Assembly (NCBI GenBank): GCA_033557465.1 | Contig: CM066033.1 | Location: forward strand, 1,353,623,834-1,353,687,833 | DNA length: 64,000 bases | Reading direction: 5' to 3' | Source of the DNA: Ichthyophis bannanicus | Lineage: Eukaryota > Chordata > Amphibia > Gymnophiona > Ichthyophiidae | In this document: positions 30,472-41,584 of the stretch, piece after piece | Layout of the letters: every line of letters starts with the position of its first letter | Numbering within the stretch: position 1 is the first letter of the stretch | Notes under the pieces: model-generated | Seen by the model: the letters and a program-made list of their open reading frames with translations, nothing else | What the model was told of the DNA's origin: nothing | Databases searched by the model: none | Position numbers and translations under genes: made by a program

Positions 30472-31962
30472 AACCATTGATGATGAAAGAAGAAGCTGAA
30501 GCAGCATTGAAAGCCTTATCAAAGAACAAAGCACCAGGCACTGATGGCATTCCCATAGAAGTATTACAGCAATCTGTTGCAACTGTTACCGTACTTACAA
30601 GGCTCTGCCAAGAAATTTGGAAGACAACATCATGGCCAACTGATTGGAAAAGATCTGTGTTTATATCAGTACTAAAGAAAGGTGATCCAACTGACTGTGG
30701 AAATTATCACACAATCGCTCTGATCCCACATGCCAGCAAGATTCTACTGAAGATTATTCAACAGAGACTACAACCATACCTGGAAAAAGAACTACCTGAA
30801 GTGCAAGTAGAGTTCAGGAAAGGGTAAAGAACGAGAGACATCATCGCAAATGTGAGATGGATCCTTGAAAAGACTAAAGAATACCAAAAGATATCTATTT
30901 GTGCTTTATCGACTACAGCAAGGCTTTTGACTGTGTAAACCATGAGAAACTCTGGGCCACATTAAGAAGCATGTGTATACTAGAACACCTGATCGTTCTC
31001 TTGCACAATCTGTACATTGATCAAGAAGCAACAGTTCAAACGCTACAAGGAGAAACAGAATGGTTTAAAATAAGCAAAGGTGTATGACAAGGCTGCATAC
31101 GTTTCCCCTACCTGTTTAATGTATATGCAGAACAAATCATCAGAGAAGCAGGATTGCATGAAGACAACAGAGGTGTGAAGATTGGTGGAAGACTCATCAA
31201 CAACCTTCTCTATGATGGTGATACCACATTACTGGCTGAATGTGAAGATAATATGAAACATTTGCTTCTCACAATCAAGGAACATAATCTGAAAATGGGC
31301 CTGCACCTTAATGTAAAGAAGACAAAGATCATGATAACTTGCAAAATCAACAAGTTCATCGTTGAAGGAGAAAAAATTGAAATCAATAAAGAAGCAACAA
31401 GCAGTCAAGAAATCCAACAATGCATTGCTCTTGACAGAATGGCTATGAAAGACCTAGACAAGATTCTCAAGAGCAGGGATGTCTCTCTCCATACAAAGAT
31501 TCAACTCGTTCAAGTCATGGTATTTTCAATAACATCATATGGATGTGAAAGCTGGACAGTGAAAAAGATAGACAGGAAGACAACTGATGCCTTTGAATTA
31601 CGGTGCTGGCGGCGAATACTGCTTATACCATGTTCTTCCCGAAGAACAAACCAGTCAGTACTAGAGGAGATGAAACCTAAGCTTTCTTTAGAAGTTCAGA
31701 AGACAAGACTTTGACTTTCATACTTTGGACACATCATGTGAAGAGAGAGATCATTAGAGAAAGACATCATGCTTGGCAAGATAGAAGGTCAATGCAAAAG
31801 AGGAAGGCCGGCAATGAGATGGATCAATACAATAACAGCAGCTACGAGTACCAGTCTGTCAACAATGAGCCATCTGACTGAAAACCGAAAACAATTTAGA
31901 ACAATTATCCAGAGGGTCACCATGAGTCGATGCTGACTCAATGGCACTTAACAATAACAAAC
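30472..31962 (+). pseudogene. BovB/RTE reverse transcriptase and C-terminal domain
   Basis: ALKALSKNKAPGTDGIPIEV, WPTDWKRSVFISVLKKGDPT, HASKILLKIIQQRLQPYLEK, EVQVEFRKG, then a stop at 30825, CFIDYSKAFDCVNHEKLW (motif A), FKISKGV then a TGA and QGCIRF, LLYDGDTTLLAECE (motif C) and LHLNVKKTKIMITC. The active site is YDGD rather than Y-x-D-D (31211-31222), so it is catalytically dead. The C-terminal part has YGCESWTVKKIDRKTTDAFE and CWRRILLIP, followed by frameshifted YFGHIM-like and RGRPAMRWI-like blocks. The 3' end is at about 31962 (CACTTAACAATAACAA). Confidence 0.87.
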
Positions 31963-32160
31963 AAGCTCTGCTCTGTACTCAAGGGCATTTGGGTTGCTTT
32001 TGTCTTTATTGGTACCTCTCTATTGGTATGCGCTAACTTCAGTCTTTTGCTAGTATCCTTCAAGGATACATTCTTACGAACCATGCACTCTTGGGCGACT
32101 GTCGACTTTCCCCTATTATCTAATATAAAAGCTGCTCTATTTCCTTTTTAAAGGTTAATG
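31963..32160. other. No feature recognised
   Basis: Short unassigned DNA between the BovB 3' end and an antisense CR1 ORF1. Confidence 0.4.
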
Positions 32161-33005
32161 CCAGCAGCCTGGTTCCATCCTGGTTAAGGTGGAGCCCATC
32201 CCTTCGGAAAAGCCCCTCCTTTCCCCAGAATGTTCCCCAGTTTCTACCAAATCCCAACCCCTCTTCTTTGCATCATTGTCTCATCCACGCATTGAAACTC
32301 CGAAGCTCTGCCTGCCTTTTGGGTCCTGCACGTGGAATGGGAAGCATTTCGGAGAATGCTACCCTGGAAGTTCTGGATTTAAACTTCATACTTAAAAGTC
32401 TAAATTTAGCCTCTAGAACCTTCCTACTACACTTTCCTATATCATTGGTACCGACATGTACCAAGACAGCAGACTCCTCCCCAGCACTATATAAGACCTT
32501 GTCTAGGTGGTGCGTGAGGTCTGCTACCTTTGCACCAGGCAGGCATTTTAGCAGGCAGTCCTCACTTCTACCCAGCTATCTATATTCCTAATGATCGAAT
32601 CACTAACTATAATGGCTGTCCTAAACCTTCCCTCATGGGCACATGGCCCTGGAGAAACCTCTTCAGTGTGAGAACCTTTTATACCACCTGGAGGACAGGT
32701 CCTAGCTATAGGATCACTTTCTGCCACACCAGGGTAATGCTCTCCTGTCATGTGACCTCTCTGCTCAATGACAACAGGGATGCTTCCAGACTGGAGGTGG
32801 GACTTTAGTACTGGTCTATGTACTTCTCTGTCTTCCTTATGTCCTCCAAGTCTGCTACTCTAGCCTCCAGAGATCAGACTTGTTCCCTGAGAGCAAAGAG
32901 TTCCTTGCACTTAGTGCAAACATAAGACCCTCACCAACTGGGAGAAAATCATACATGTGTCACTTAATGCAAAAGACTGGAACACCCCCGTCTCGCTGCT
33001 GGACT
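32160..33005 (-). pseudogene. CR1 (second subfamily) ORF1, SGNH esterase remnant
   Basis: On the minus strand: SDSIIRNIDSWVEV (GDS block with G changed), CLPGAKVAD, MVHVGTNDIGKCSRKVLEAK (32464 downward) and PRAGPKRQAELRSFNAWM, followed by decayed DGLHLN-like sequence near 32190. The N-terminus near 32950-32880 has a C-x2-C then FALREQV. This is a different subfamily from 6070-7014 but has the same esterase plan. Broken by shifts and stops. A sister copy lies at 39225-39850. Confidence 0.72.
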
Positions 33006-33099
33006 GCTGTCTGCATCTTAGTTTTAAGGTTGTGTTTAGGTATTTAAGTTGTTTACTTGCTAAGGTTTGCTGGGAATACTAACTTACTTGCCATCTAAC

Positions 33100-33365
33100 T
33101 TACGTGCCCTAAAGGACTTATTATCTTTTCGAAGAGCTCCAAAGACATATCTATTTTCATCATATTTTACTGAAGGGAGCATGTGATTTTAACTTTATTT
33201 AACCGCTGTAATTTTCCTTTATTCCCACCCTGTTTCTTCTTTCATCCCAATCTTCCACCATCTTGAGTTTATTATGCTGTTAAAATCTAGTAAGCTGTGT
33301 TTAATGTAAACCGCTTTGCTCTCTAGGATAAAGCGATTTAAAAAACCCTTTTAAATAAATAAATG
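33100..33365 (+). mobile_element. L2-like 3' end
   Basis: TAATGTAAACCGCTTTGCTC, GATAAAGCGATTTAAAAAAC and a TAAATAAATAAATG tail. The same hairpin-like 3' end appears at 56790-56875 and 62165-62230. No coding part. Confidence 0.55.
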
Positions 33366-33764
33366 AATGATGAGCAAGGGACGGAGGAACCATGAGAAGC
33401 AGCGAGACTACATTTTTGTTAAGTCCTTCATTTTGGCCACAGTGTCACTCGCAGAGCTGGTGCCCTCTGGGGCTGCCGCAGTGACCTTGGCCTTGTGTGA
33501 TGACCATGCTCATTCTGAGCCTCGAGGTCACAGAGTGTGAGACTGGGGATTGTCGTCTTAAGGCCATCCTCCAAAGAACCGGACGACAGGATCCAGTGCC
33601 TAACGACCCTCGCAAAGGGAGATTGAGAGCCAAAATTCGGCCTCTGCGAAGCTTATGCTGCGCCTCCTGGGGAACATGGTCTTGACAGTGCACATCATGG
33701 CTGATGCATGTCTCCTCATGTGTCCAACCGAATGGGCCTTCTGCTCCCACTGTTCCAAGGCAGT
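33366..33764. other. Unassigned GC-moderate DNA
   Basis: Open frames of 60-100 codons on both strands (33445-33750) show no recognisable family. They probably arise by chance. Confidence 0.35.
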
Positions 33765-34225
33765 AATGTGATACAGACCTTTAAATACTTAAAGGGTATT
33801 AATGACCAAATAAACCTTTATCAAAGAAGGGGAAACTGTAAAACTAGAGGGCATAAAATAAAGCTGCAAGGTGTTGAACTTAAAAGCAGCATCAGGAAAT
33901 ACTTTTTCACCTAAAGGCTGGTGGATGCTTGGAATGCCGTCCCGATGGAGGTGATGGGCCAAATACAGTGACGGAATTCAAAATTTCATGGGACAGACAC
34001 AGTGGATCTCTTTATAGCAAGAGGATGAAATCAAATCAAACTTAAATATCTTTTATACTTAAATAAATAGAGCAGACTGACCTGCCCAGAGTGGCAGGTA
34101 CAATCTTAAACACAGGCATAGAGGGGGATGACCTCTACAGAGCAGCAGTTAGAAGCATTCTAGGCAGATTTGATGGACCATATTGGTCTTTATCTGCCAT
34201 CATATACTATGTTACTGTGGATGCA
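33765..34225 (+). mobile_element. CR1 (second subfamily) 3' end
   Basis: IQTFKYLKGINDQINLY and ELKSSIRKYFFT are the CR1 ORF2 C-terminus. The 3' UTR follows and ends ATTGGTCTTTATCTGCC, ATCATATACTATGTTAC. Same subfamily as 20236-20475. Confidence 0.8.
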
Positions 34226-34260
34226 GATCCTTTTCATAAAAGTGAAAGTAAGGAGGAAGC

Positions 34261-34277
34261 TGGGGGGGGGGGGGGGG
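34261..34277 (+). repeat. Poly-G run
   Basis: About 17 consecutive G residues; may form a G-quadruplex only with neighbours. Confidence 0.85.
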
Positions 34278-34299
34278 TGACCAAGGCGAATTAGTGCGA

Positions 34300-34710
34300 T
34301 CTCTATGGTGAATAAATGAATGGAACCAATATTAAGACAGTGGATAATGTAGTTTCTGTAATCCTGTAAATTACAGGATTCATGACTTGATGGTTTTACC
34401 AGTTCTTCCGACAAATCTTATCAATTTCTATATCTTTGACTGGGTAACCAGTGGATTGGATCATGGGGAAGTCCTAGATCTATTTACTTCGCATTCAGAA
34501 AGGTCTTTTACTTGGTTTCATAAAGGTGACTTTAAAATAAAATTATTGTCTTTGATATGAGCCCTAGCATGGCTGACTGAAATATCAAATGGTTGAGTAA
34601 GAGACAATAAAGCATGGTGATGAATGGCATTTCCTCAGAGGAAAGGGACGTCCCAGTGGTGTACGACTTGGGTATATCGTTAGTCTGGCTTTTTTGAACA
34701 TTAAGGGCCT
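34300..34710 (+). pseudogene. CR1 RT fragment
   Basis: TNLINFYIFDWVTSGLDHGE, VLDLFTSHSERSFTWFH, then SSEERDVPVVYDLG align with the CR1 RT at 8735-9010 (QTNLIDFFDWVTRELDRG… SGVPQGS). Motif A and the PQGS box are decayed. Confidence 0.68.
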
Positions 34711-35360
34711 GATTGCATCCTGCATGCCCGGGACTACATGCACAGAAGGAGTTGTGATTCTGATCCCGTGGGGCACATCTAGCCCCGCGGGATCAGAATC
34801 GCGAACAGGCCTGTATGTGCAGGCTGGGACTCCGATTCCATCCGACCTGCATGTACAGGCCTTCCCCGGCTAACTCAGTCAGGTCTCTTTAATGGAGCCA
34901 CAGTGCCATGGCATCCGGTTGCCATGGCACTGCGGCTCCATTGAAGTGCCGTAATCCCCGGCTGCCAGCTCCAGCAGTGATTTCCCAACAGCCCGATGCC
35001 TTATCTGGCTTCCCAAGGCCAGGGTCGGAATGTGGGGAATGTCCTCAGGCCCCCCACTCCATCCGTGCCCTGGGCCCGCCGATCCCTGGTGACTAAGGGA
35101 ACTTATTCCACCTCCGGGGTGGAATACGTTTCCCATGCAAGTCGCTGGCCCCAGGCATACAGGACTGATATTAGAATTGGCCCTTTACGTCTGGGGCCGA
35201 CGGACACCCACTGCCCAATCAACATCGCCCCCAATCCGCCCCTTTCCTGCCCCCGTCTACCTTTCCTGTACAAGACTTGGGGAAGGTAGACAGGACCAGG
35301 AATAGCGGGGATAGATGTCACAATGGGATGTCCATCCCCACTATTCGTGCTTCAAAATAA
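34711..35360. mobile_element. Palindrome-rich MITE-like segment
   Basis: Consecutive hairpins at 34756-34800, 34807-34862, 34891-34942 and about 35253-35290. Ends resemble TTAAGGGCCTGATT (34710) and AACCCCCTTAGTAA (35350). No ORF. Class uncertain (Harbinger- or Kolobok-like ends are possible). Confidence 0.4.
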
Positions 35361-35598
35361 CCCCCTTAGTAAACAGTTGTTGAAAGGCCACGAGGAACAT
35401 GACAAAAATGCGAGCAGGGATCCAGTATAGCTTGGCGAATGGTCTAGAGCAGTGATGGCTAACCTTTTTGAGCCCGAGTGCCCAAACTGCCGCACAAAAC
35501 CAAAGAATTTCCTCAAAGTGCCAGCACGTCATTTGCATAAGTGGTCTTATTTGCATAAATATTTGCATAATGTTACCATACACTAACTTTTAGTAAAC

Positions 35599-35895
35599 AT
35601 GTCTCTTAATGAGTGTATGGATAAAGAAAGACTAAAAGATTTCTACATTACTATAATCCAGTGCCAACCGCCAGGCACATTAGGAACTACTACAAACGCT
35701 GCCCATTTAGAACCCATAGCAAACCCGCCGTATCCTGACAGCATTACCAGGACTCACAAAGCACCATACCCTACCTATCAAAAGGCAACACTGCAAATAT
35801 TAAACCAATACATTTCAGTGAATACTGGGGAAAGAGAACAAGTGGCAACGTCAAATAGGAATTTCCTCTTGTACCAAACAAAGCGCAGATGTTAA
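35599..35895 (+). pseudogene. Unknown 98-codon ORF in hAT core (copy B)
   Basis: MSLNECMDKERLKDFYIT, HLEPIANPPYPDS, ATLQILNQYIS: homologous to 16369-16692 (-) and ending earlier after a small deletion. No known domain. Confidence 0.35.
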
Positions 35896-36359
35896 TGATG
35901 CACATTTCCCAGAGCTGACATATTCCAGTTAATAAATTCAAAATAAAGAGATATCGTTCTACCTTTTGTGCATTTTTTTTCAGTTGCAATTGGTCCAGCC
36001 ATTTTCTTCTGGTTTCTTCATGTTTTCTGCTAACTCTCCATCGTCTGCTGTCCATTTGTCCTTTCTTCTCTCTTCTAGTTTTTTTTCCATTCTCTCTCTC
36101 TCTACATCTGCTTTAACATACTAATCTTTCTCCTTTTGCTCTTTCCTCATTCCTATTTCATCCACACAAATTTTACCCCTCCATCCTCAATCCCCAATTA
36201 CTCTCCCAATACCTGGCCAATTGTAGATTTTTCATCCCTCCTACACAAAATATTTTCCCCTCTCCATTTTACTCTCCCAGCCCCATCCCATTCTAATCCT
36301 CCCCCAACATCAGCTCCCTTCTAGTTCCAGTCTCACCCAGCATCCATTCCCTTCTTCAA

Positions 36360-37090
36360 GCCCCCCACTTCCCCTCAGCCCATTTCCATTCCAAGCCCCG
36401 TCCCCATCAGCTATTTGCAGTTCAAGCCCCCCACTTCCCCTCAGCCCATTTCCATTCCAAGCCCCATCCCCAACAGCTATTTGCAGTTCAAGCCCCCTTC
36501 CACTCAGCCCATTTCCAGTCCTAGCAACCCCCCCAACCCATTACCAGTCCTAGCCCCCCATAGCCCACTCCCAGTCCTAATCCCACCAGCCCATTTCCAG
36601 TCCTAACCTCCCCATCAGCCCACTCCCAGTCCTAATCCCCCATCACTCAATTTTTAGTTTAAGCCCCCCCAGCGCCTATCACCACTCCTAACCCCCCCAG
36701 CGCCCATCACCACTCCTACCCCCCCAGCCCAGCGCCCATCACCACTCCTACCCCCCCAGCCAGCCCAGTGCCCATCACCACTCCTAACCCCCCCCAGCCA
36801 GCCCAGTGTCCATCACCACTCCTAACCCCCCAGCCCAGTGCCCATCACCACTCCTAACCCCCCCCCACCCCAGCCCATCACTACTCCTAACACCCCCCAG
36901 CCCAGCCCAGCCCATCACTACTCCTAACCCCCCCCAGCCCAGCCCAGCCAATCACCACTCCTAACCCCCCCCCCAGCCCAGCCCAGCCCAGCCCATCACC
37001 ACTCCTAAGCCCCCCAGCCCAGCCCAGCCCAGCCCATCACCACTCCTCACCCCCACCCCCCACCCCCAGCCCAGCCCAGCCCAGCCCAGG
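36360..37090 (+). repeat. C-rich tandem repeats in hAT element B
   Basis: First CAGCCCATTTCCAGTCC-type units of about 25-40 bp, then CCCAGCCCAGCCCATCACCA, CTCCTAACCCC units with (CCAGC)n runs. Complement of the G-rich repeat in element A. Confidence 0.8.
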
Positions 37091-37112
37091 GAAAATTAAA
37101 AAAAAAAGAAAA

Positions 37113-37500
37113 CCTGTCTGCTGCCGCTGTCGGGGCCGCCGCGGCAGAATCGAGCGTGCCGCGGGGCCCCCCTGTACCCGGCACAGCCTCTCCTCCCTGT
37201 AGCAGCTCTCTCGTTGGAGCTGAAGTCAGACGCGCCGGCTTGCAGAGCGCGAGGGAAGAGTTTTTCCCTCGCTGCTCTGTTAAGCCCGCGGGGGCTGATG
37301 GGAAGTTCCCATCAGCCCCCGCGGGCTTAACAGAGTCGCGAAAGGGAAACTCTTCCCTTCGCGCTCTGCAAGCCGGCGCGTCTGACTTCAGCTCCAACGA
37401 GAGAGAGCTGCTACAGTGAGGGGAAGCTCTGCCGGGTACAGGGGGGCCCCGCGGCACGCTCGATTCTGCCGCGGCGGCCCCGACAACGGCAGCAGACAGG
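37113..37500. repeat. Near-perfect 388-bp GC-rich palindrome
   Basis: Arms of about 190 bp meet at a single base near 37305 (GATGGGAAGTTCCCATC). Outer ends are CCTGTCTGCTGCCG and CGGCAGCAGACAGG. RNA from it would fold into one long hairpin. Confidence 0.85.
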
Positions 37501-37606
37501 GTTGTTTTTTTTTTTTCGATGGCGGACCTTCCCGCGTGCCAGCTGCAAGGCCTTCGCGTGCCACAGCTGGCACGCGTGCCATAGGTTCGCCATCGCTGGT
37601 CTAGAG

Positions 37607-38744
37607 CTTAGCAGCTAAGATTTAATGCTAAAAATGCAATGCAGTATAGGAGGTACATTTCTATGGACAAAATAAGAGTGGAATCTGGGAGCGATTGTAT
37701 CTTATGATCAAATAAGTAAATAAGGAGACTGCATAGGCCAAAAAAATCTCTTAGGATAAGAAAGAGACTGTAGTGCCAAGCAGTTGGTATGAATGGGCAG
37801 CATGGATAATTGTTATGGTCTTTTACGTATTTATCTATTTAGCATTTTGCTTGCACCTTTCTAGTAGTTGTTCAAGGTGAGATACAGTCAAGTACAGTAG
37901 ATATGCCATCATGTTCTATTTTTCTGTGGACACCAGTGGTGAAGTGATGCTACAACTAGAATTGATAGGATCGTGCACAGATCTGTGTAATTATCAGTAT
38001 TATTTGCCACCTTAAAGTACCTACAGAGTAAAGCTTTTATGCCAAGGAATGAAATAAGGGGAAGTGCCTTAGTTGATACAGACTTCACATAACATCTTTT
38101 TGAGCATTGCCTGGCAAAGAGTGATGAAAATGTGAATTTGCGAAGGTAAACTGAAATGCAAATTGGATTACATCAGTTTTCTGGTAAACAGCATTTTCTA
38201 AATAGAAAACATAGATGAACAGTCTTACCAACATTTATAATGTCAGCAAGTAAATTCATCCTCTTGTTTATCAGAGAATATAAGCTAGAATATTGGATTT
38301 AATAGCTTGAGTTTTCTGTTGCATTTATTTTTTGTCAAATTATCTAAAGCCCTTTTTTTTTTCCACCTTCACTGCAGCCTCAATATAATAATCTCTTCCT
38401 TTCAATAGATAAGAAAATGCAGCAGAAGAAATTCAAAATATAGGTAGATCATCAGCAAACTGGATACCCAGGAATTACCTCAAATTCTTTAGTCTCTACT
38501 TTAGAGAAACATGAATAGCCTCGAGGCCTGCAATTGATAGGAGGTTTCTTTTTCCCTTTAGCTCTTTGTCCCGCATCTCTTTTTCTCAGATACAAGAAAT
38601 TTTATCAGCATGACAATTTGTACGCTTGTTGCCAAATGAATATATAAAGTGATAAAAGAGAAATATACACTTGCAGGATTCTGAAACCGTTCAGTATTGT
38701 CTCCATTCATAGCTTCTTGCCTGGTGGGAAGATTCATGTTTTGC
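37607..38744. other. No gene recognised
   Basis: AT-rich DNA. 37830-37920 (ATTTATCTATTTAGCATTTT…CAAGGTGAGATACAG) looks like an antisense LINE/SINE tail. Nothing else could be assigned. Confidence 0.45.
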
Positions 38745-39010
38745 TGATATAGATAGGTTCCTTATCGACTTTCCAAACCAGTCCAGAAACATGGGTTTAT
38801 TCTTTCCTACTAACAGATGAAGAATGAGAACCATGTGTTTGATGACATCACCCTATAAAAGGTCCTTTCCCTCCCACAGCTACCAAGTATTTTAGTCTTG
38901 AACAGATGGTAGATAGGTAGACATGCAGTCTGAGCTGGTGTGAAAAGAGTTGTAGGAGGTTGATCCCAGTGGTTGAGGCGTCCACCCTTGGTAAGGTCAG
39001 GGATCAAGAG
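38745..39010 (+). repeat. Possible solo DIRS family B terminal repeat
   Basis: CCAAACCAGTCCAGAAACATGGG, TATAAAAGGTCC and GAGAACCATGTG resemble DIRS left ends; the CCAGTCCAG core recurs at 2898-2906. No gene follows. Weak call. Confidence 0.35.
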
Positions 39011-39224
39011 GGTTTGGACTGGTGGTGCTGGGTCTGTAGCCCAGGAGTGCAGAACTCAGGGTGTACCACCCCTTCCCTCGCAATATTTGATTCAGAGACT
39101 TCTGGGATACTCAGTCAGCTATGCTTTATCTATTTATTTATTTTAGTATTTAGCTCATGCCTTTCCAGGAGAGGATCAAGCCAAGTTACATTCAGGTAAA
39201 ATATGTTTGTCTCCTCTTCCTTTA

Positions 39225-39850
39225 TCTCCTTAGCATGTCCTGCAATGACATTGACCCAGTTGCAAGCTCCTCCCCAGCATTATCTAAAACCTTATCAAGG
39301 TGGCGTGTGAGGTCTTCTATCTTTGCACCAGGCAGGCATGTTACCATGTGATCCTCACGTCCACAAGCCACCCAGCTATCTACATGCCTAGATTGAATCG
39401 CCAACTATAACGGCCGTCCAAACATGGACACATGGCCCTGGAGAAACCACCTCGGTGCAAGAGGGTTTTACAACATCTGGAGGATAGGTCCTAGATACAG
39501 GATCACTTCCTGCCCCACACCAAGGTGATGCTCTCCTTTCACAAGACCTCTCTTCTCCATGGCAACAGAGAGGCTTCCAGACTGGAGCTTGGACTTCAGT
39601 ACTCTGTCCCTGTAGGTCTTGTCTATATACCTCTCTGTCTTCCTTATGTCCTTGAAGTCTGCTACTCTAGCCTCCTGAGATTGGACTGGTTCCCTGAGAG
39701 CAAAGAGCTCCTTGCACCTAGTGCACATGTAAGACCCCTCTCCAACTGGGAGAAAATGGTTCATGTGACACTCAATGCAAAAGACTAGATAGCCCCCATC
39801 TCACTGCTGGACTGCTGTCTACATCTTAGTTTTAAGGATTTGTTTAGGTA
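39225..39850 (-). pseudogene. CR1 (second subfamily) ORF1 remnant
   Basis: Minus strand: VGEGSYMCTRCKELFALREP, ADFKDIRKTERYID (N-terminal C-x2-C and coiled coil), VDSWVACGRED, VTCLPGAKIEDLTRHLDKV. Homologous to 32160-33005; the HVGTND half is lost at 39240. Stops present. Confidence 0.68.
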
Positions 39851-40855
39851 TTTAAGTTGTTTCCTTACTTAATGTTGCTACGGATACTTGTACCAATACA
39901 AATATATCTAATATGTTTAAAGTACTTTGTTCACCTCAAGATTAATTAATTTCAGGGCCTTAATTAATCTATTCCTGATGAGGATAACCAGCTGAACCTG
40001 AAAGTGAATTTGACCACCTCTTTCCCTTTAATAGGTTTAAGAGCCTATAAATCTAAGATTATGCCTAGGGCGTGTGGGAGGGAAGGAAACACTTAATAGA
40101 AGCTGACTTGCTAAAACAATGTCCTGTGTGACTTAAAAAAAACACAGAACCTTAAAATAGACATCAGTGTACACACAAAGAGTTCCCTTTAACCCAAGAG
40201 TCTGAGAAATGACTTGCAGGTAAATACTTACAATTGCAGAATCCTTCCCAGCAAGACATCTCAGTAGTCTTCCAGACTCAGCTCATTGGGGAAGGGACTG
40301 TTTGTCTTTAACATCCTACCCCACCCAAAAGGTTTGTGCCTTCAGCCCCAAGTGTGCTTGCCTCATAGTTAACTGTATTATGAACATGGGATGGAATAGA
40401 TACAGTAAGGTGTCCTTCCCTCTCATCCCCATAGCTGCTGTTACAGAAAATAGGTGAACAAGATTATTACAAAAAAAGTCACACTATCTTCTGGATATTC
40501 AGTGGAATATAGATATAGTAACCTGTCCTGCCCACTGCCACTGTCAGCTGTGTAAGAGTATGTGCATGGTGCATACCTTGCAACAGTGGTTAAGGCCATT
40601 TTGAAAGACGACTCCTATCCAAGCAAGGACTGTTAATAACCCAGAAAGTTGGTCACAGCTTACCTCAGCAGCACAGGCATAAATAGCTCAACCAGAGCTC
40701 TGTGATCCTCAGTCTTGAAGGACTAGAAAAGGGGACTGTTACTTCTGGAGAGAGATCTGCAATTGTGAGTATATACTAATGGGAATTTTCTGAAAGGAAT
40801 TCTTTGTATTAAAGCTAATTAATCTGTGAACCCACTATTTTTTTGTCAAACCAGT
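39851..40855. other. No gene recognised
   Basis: AT-rich. GCTTACCTCAGCAGCACAGG near 40660 recurs near 41122, suggesting one repeat element spanning 40650-41600. Confidence 0.4.
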
Positions 40856-41110
40856 CAGGGCCTAGTAGCAGCAGTTTAAATTTAAAACACATAAGAGAAC
40901 TTTCTGGTTACATTTCATACCCAGCAGAGAGCTTATAGTTTAAATTTAATAGTCACTCAGGGCCTAGCATCAGCAAAGTACTTTTAGTTTAAATTTAAAA
41001 CACAGAAGAGAGCTTTCTGGTTAAATTTAGAACCCAGCAGAGAGCTTGTAGTTTAAATTTCATAATAAGTTAGAGCCTAGCAGCAGCAAAGAGCTATAAT
41101 TTAAATCAAA
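40856..41110 (+). repeat. Degenerate tandem repeat, about 100-115 bp unit
   Basis: Two and a half units starting AGGGCCTAG-CAGCAG with GTTTAAATTTAAAACACA, GAGAACTTTCTGGTTA and ACCCAGCAGAGAGCTT. Origin unknown. Confidence 0.65.
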
Positions 41111-41128
41111 TCAGAATATAGCTTATTT

Positions 41129-41567
41129 CAGCAGCACAGGAAAGCTGGACAGTGAAAAAGACAGACAGGAAGAAAATTGATGCCTTTGAATTATGGAATT
41201 ATGGTGCTGGCGGTGAATACTGTGTCTACCATGGACTGCCCGAAAAACAAACCAGTCGGTACTAGAGGAGATCAAACCTAAGCTTTCTTTAGAAGCTCAG
41301 ATGACAAGACTTCGACTTTCATACTTTGGACACATCATGCGAAGAGAGAGATCATTAGAGAAAGACATCATGCTTGGCAAGATAGAAGGTCAACACAAAA
41401 GAGGAAGGCCAGCAATGAGATGGATCGATACAATAACAGCAGCTACGGGTACCAGTCTGTCAACAATGAGCCGCCTGACTGAAGACCGAACACAATTTAG
41501 GATAGCTATCCAGAGGGTCGCCATGAGTCGACTCCGACTCGACGGCACTTAACAACAGCAGCACAGG
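41129..41567 (+). mobile_element. BovB/RTE LINE, 5'-truncated, with 12-bp target duplication
   Basis: CAGCAGCACAGG flanks both sides (41129-41140, 41556-41567). The insert 41141-41555 encodes KLDSEKDRQEENCL-type broken C-terminus, then TRLRLSYFGHIMRRERSLEK, RGRPAMRWIDTITAAT, RVAMSRLRLD, and ends GACGGCACTTAACAA. A copy of the same end as 31500-31962. Confidence 0.85.
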
Positions 41568-41584
41568 ACAGGGTACTGTGTAGC

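Larger units (their letters stand above)
19655..31962 (+). mobile_element. RTE/BovB-clade LINE, split by nested insertions
   Basis: BovB pieces occur in collinear order: endonuclease 19655-20235, linker 20476-20904, RT and C-terminus 30472-31962. They are separated by a CR1 3' fragment and by a Penelope-like element that contains a Ngaro. The 3' end is CACTTAACAATAACAA, as in the BovB copy at 41550. The BovB match is to the family's well-known ORF order and motifs. The 5' part before 19655 is missing. Stops and catalytic changes show it is inactive. Confidence 0.85.
35442..37606. mobile_element. Non-autonomous hAT element B with 8-bp target duplication
   Basis: GTCTAGAG flanks both sides (35442-35449, 37599-37606). 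TIRs CAGTGATGGCTAACCT and the complement of AGGTTCGCCATCGCTG. 2149 bp without transposase. Internal order: TTGCATAAT, the core shared with element A (about 35560-36360), C-rich tandem repeats (36360-37090), then a very long GC-rich palindrome (37113-37500). Confidence 0.88.

Noticed and set aside
36136..36606. Pro-rich ORFs at 36136-36324 and 36415-36606
   Set aside because: Translation of C-rich tandem repeats.
37047..37457. Two mirror-image ORFs (37047-37457 - and 37156-37419 +) with the same peptide
   Set aside because: A palindrome encodes the same words on both strands; no evidence of a protein.
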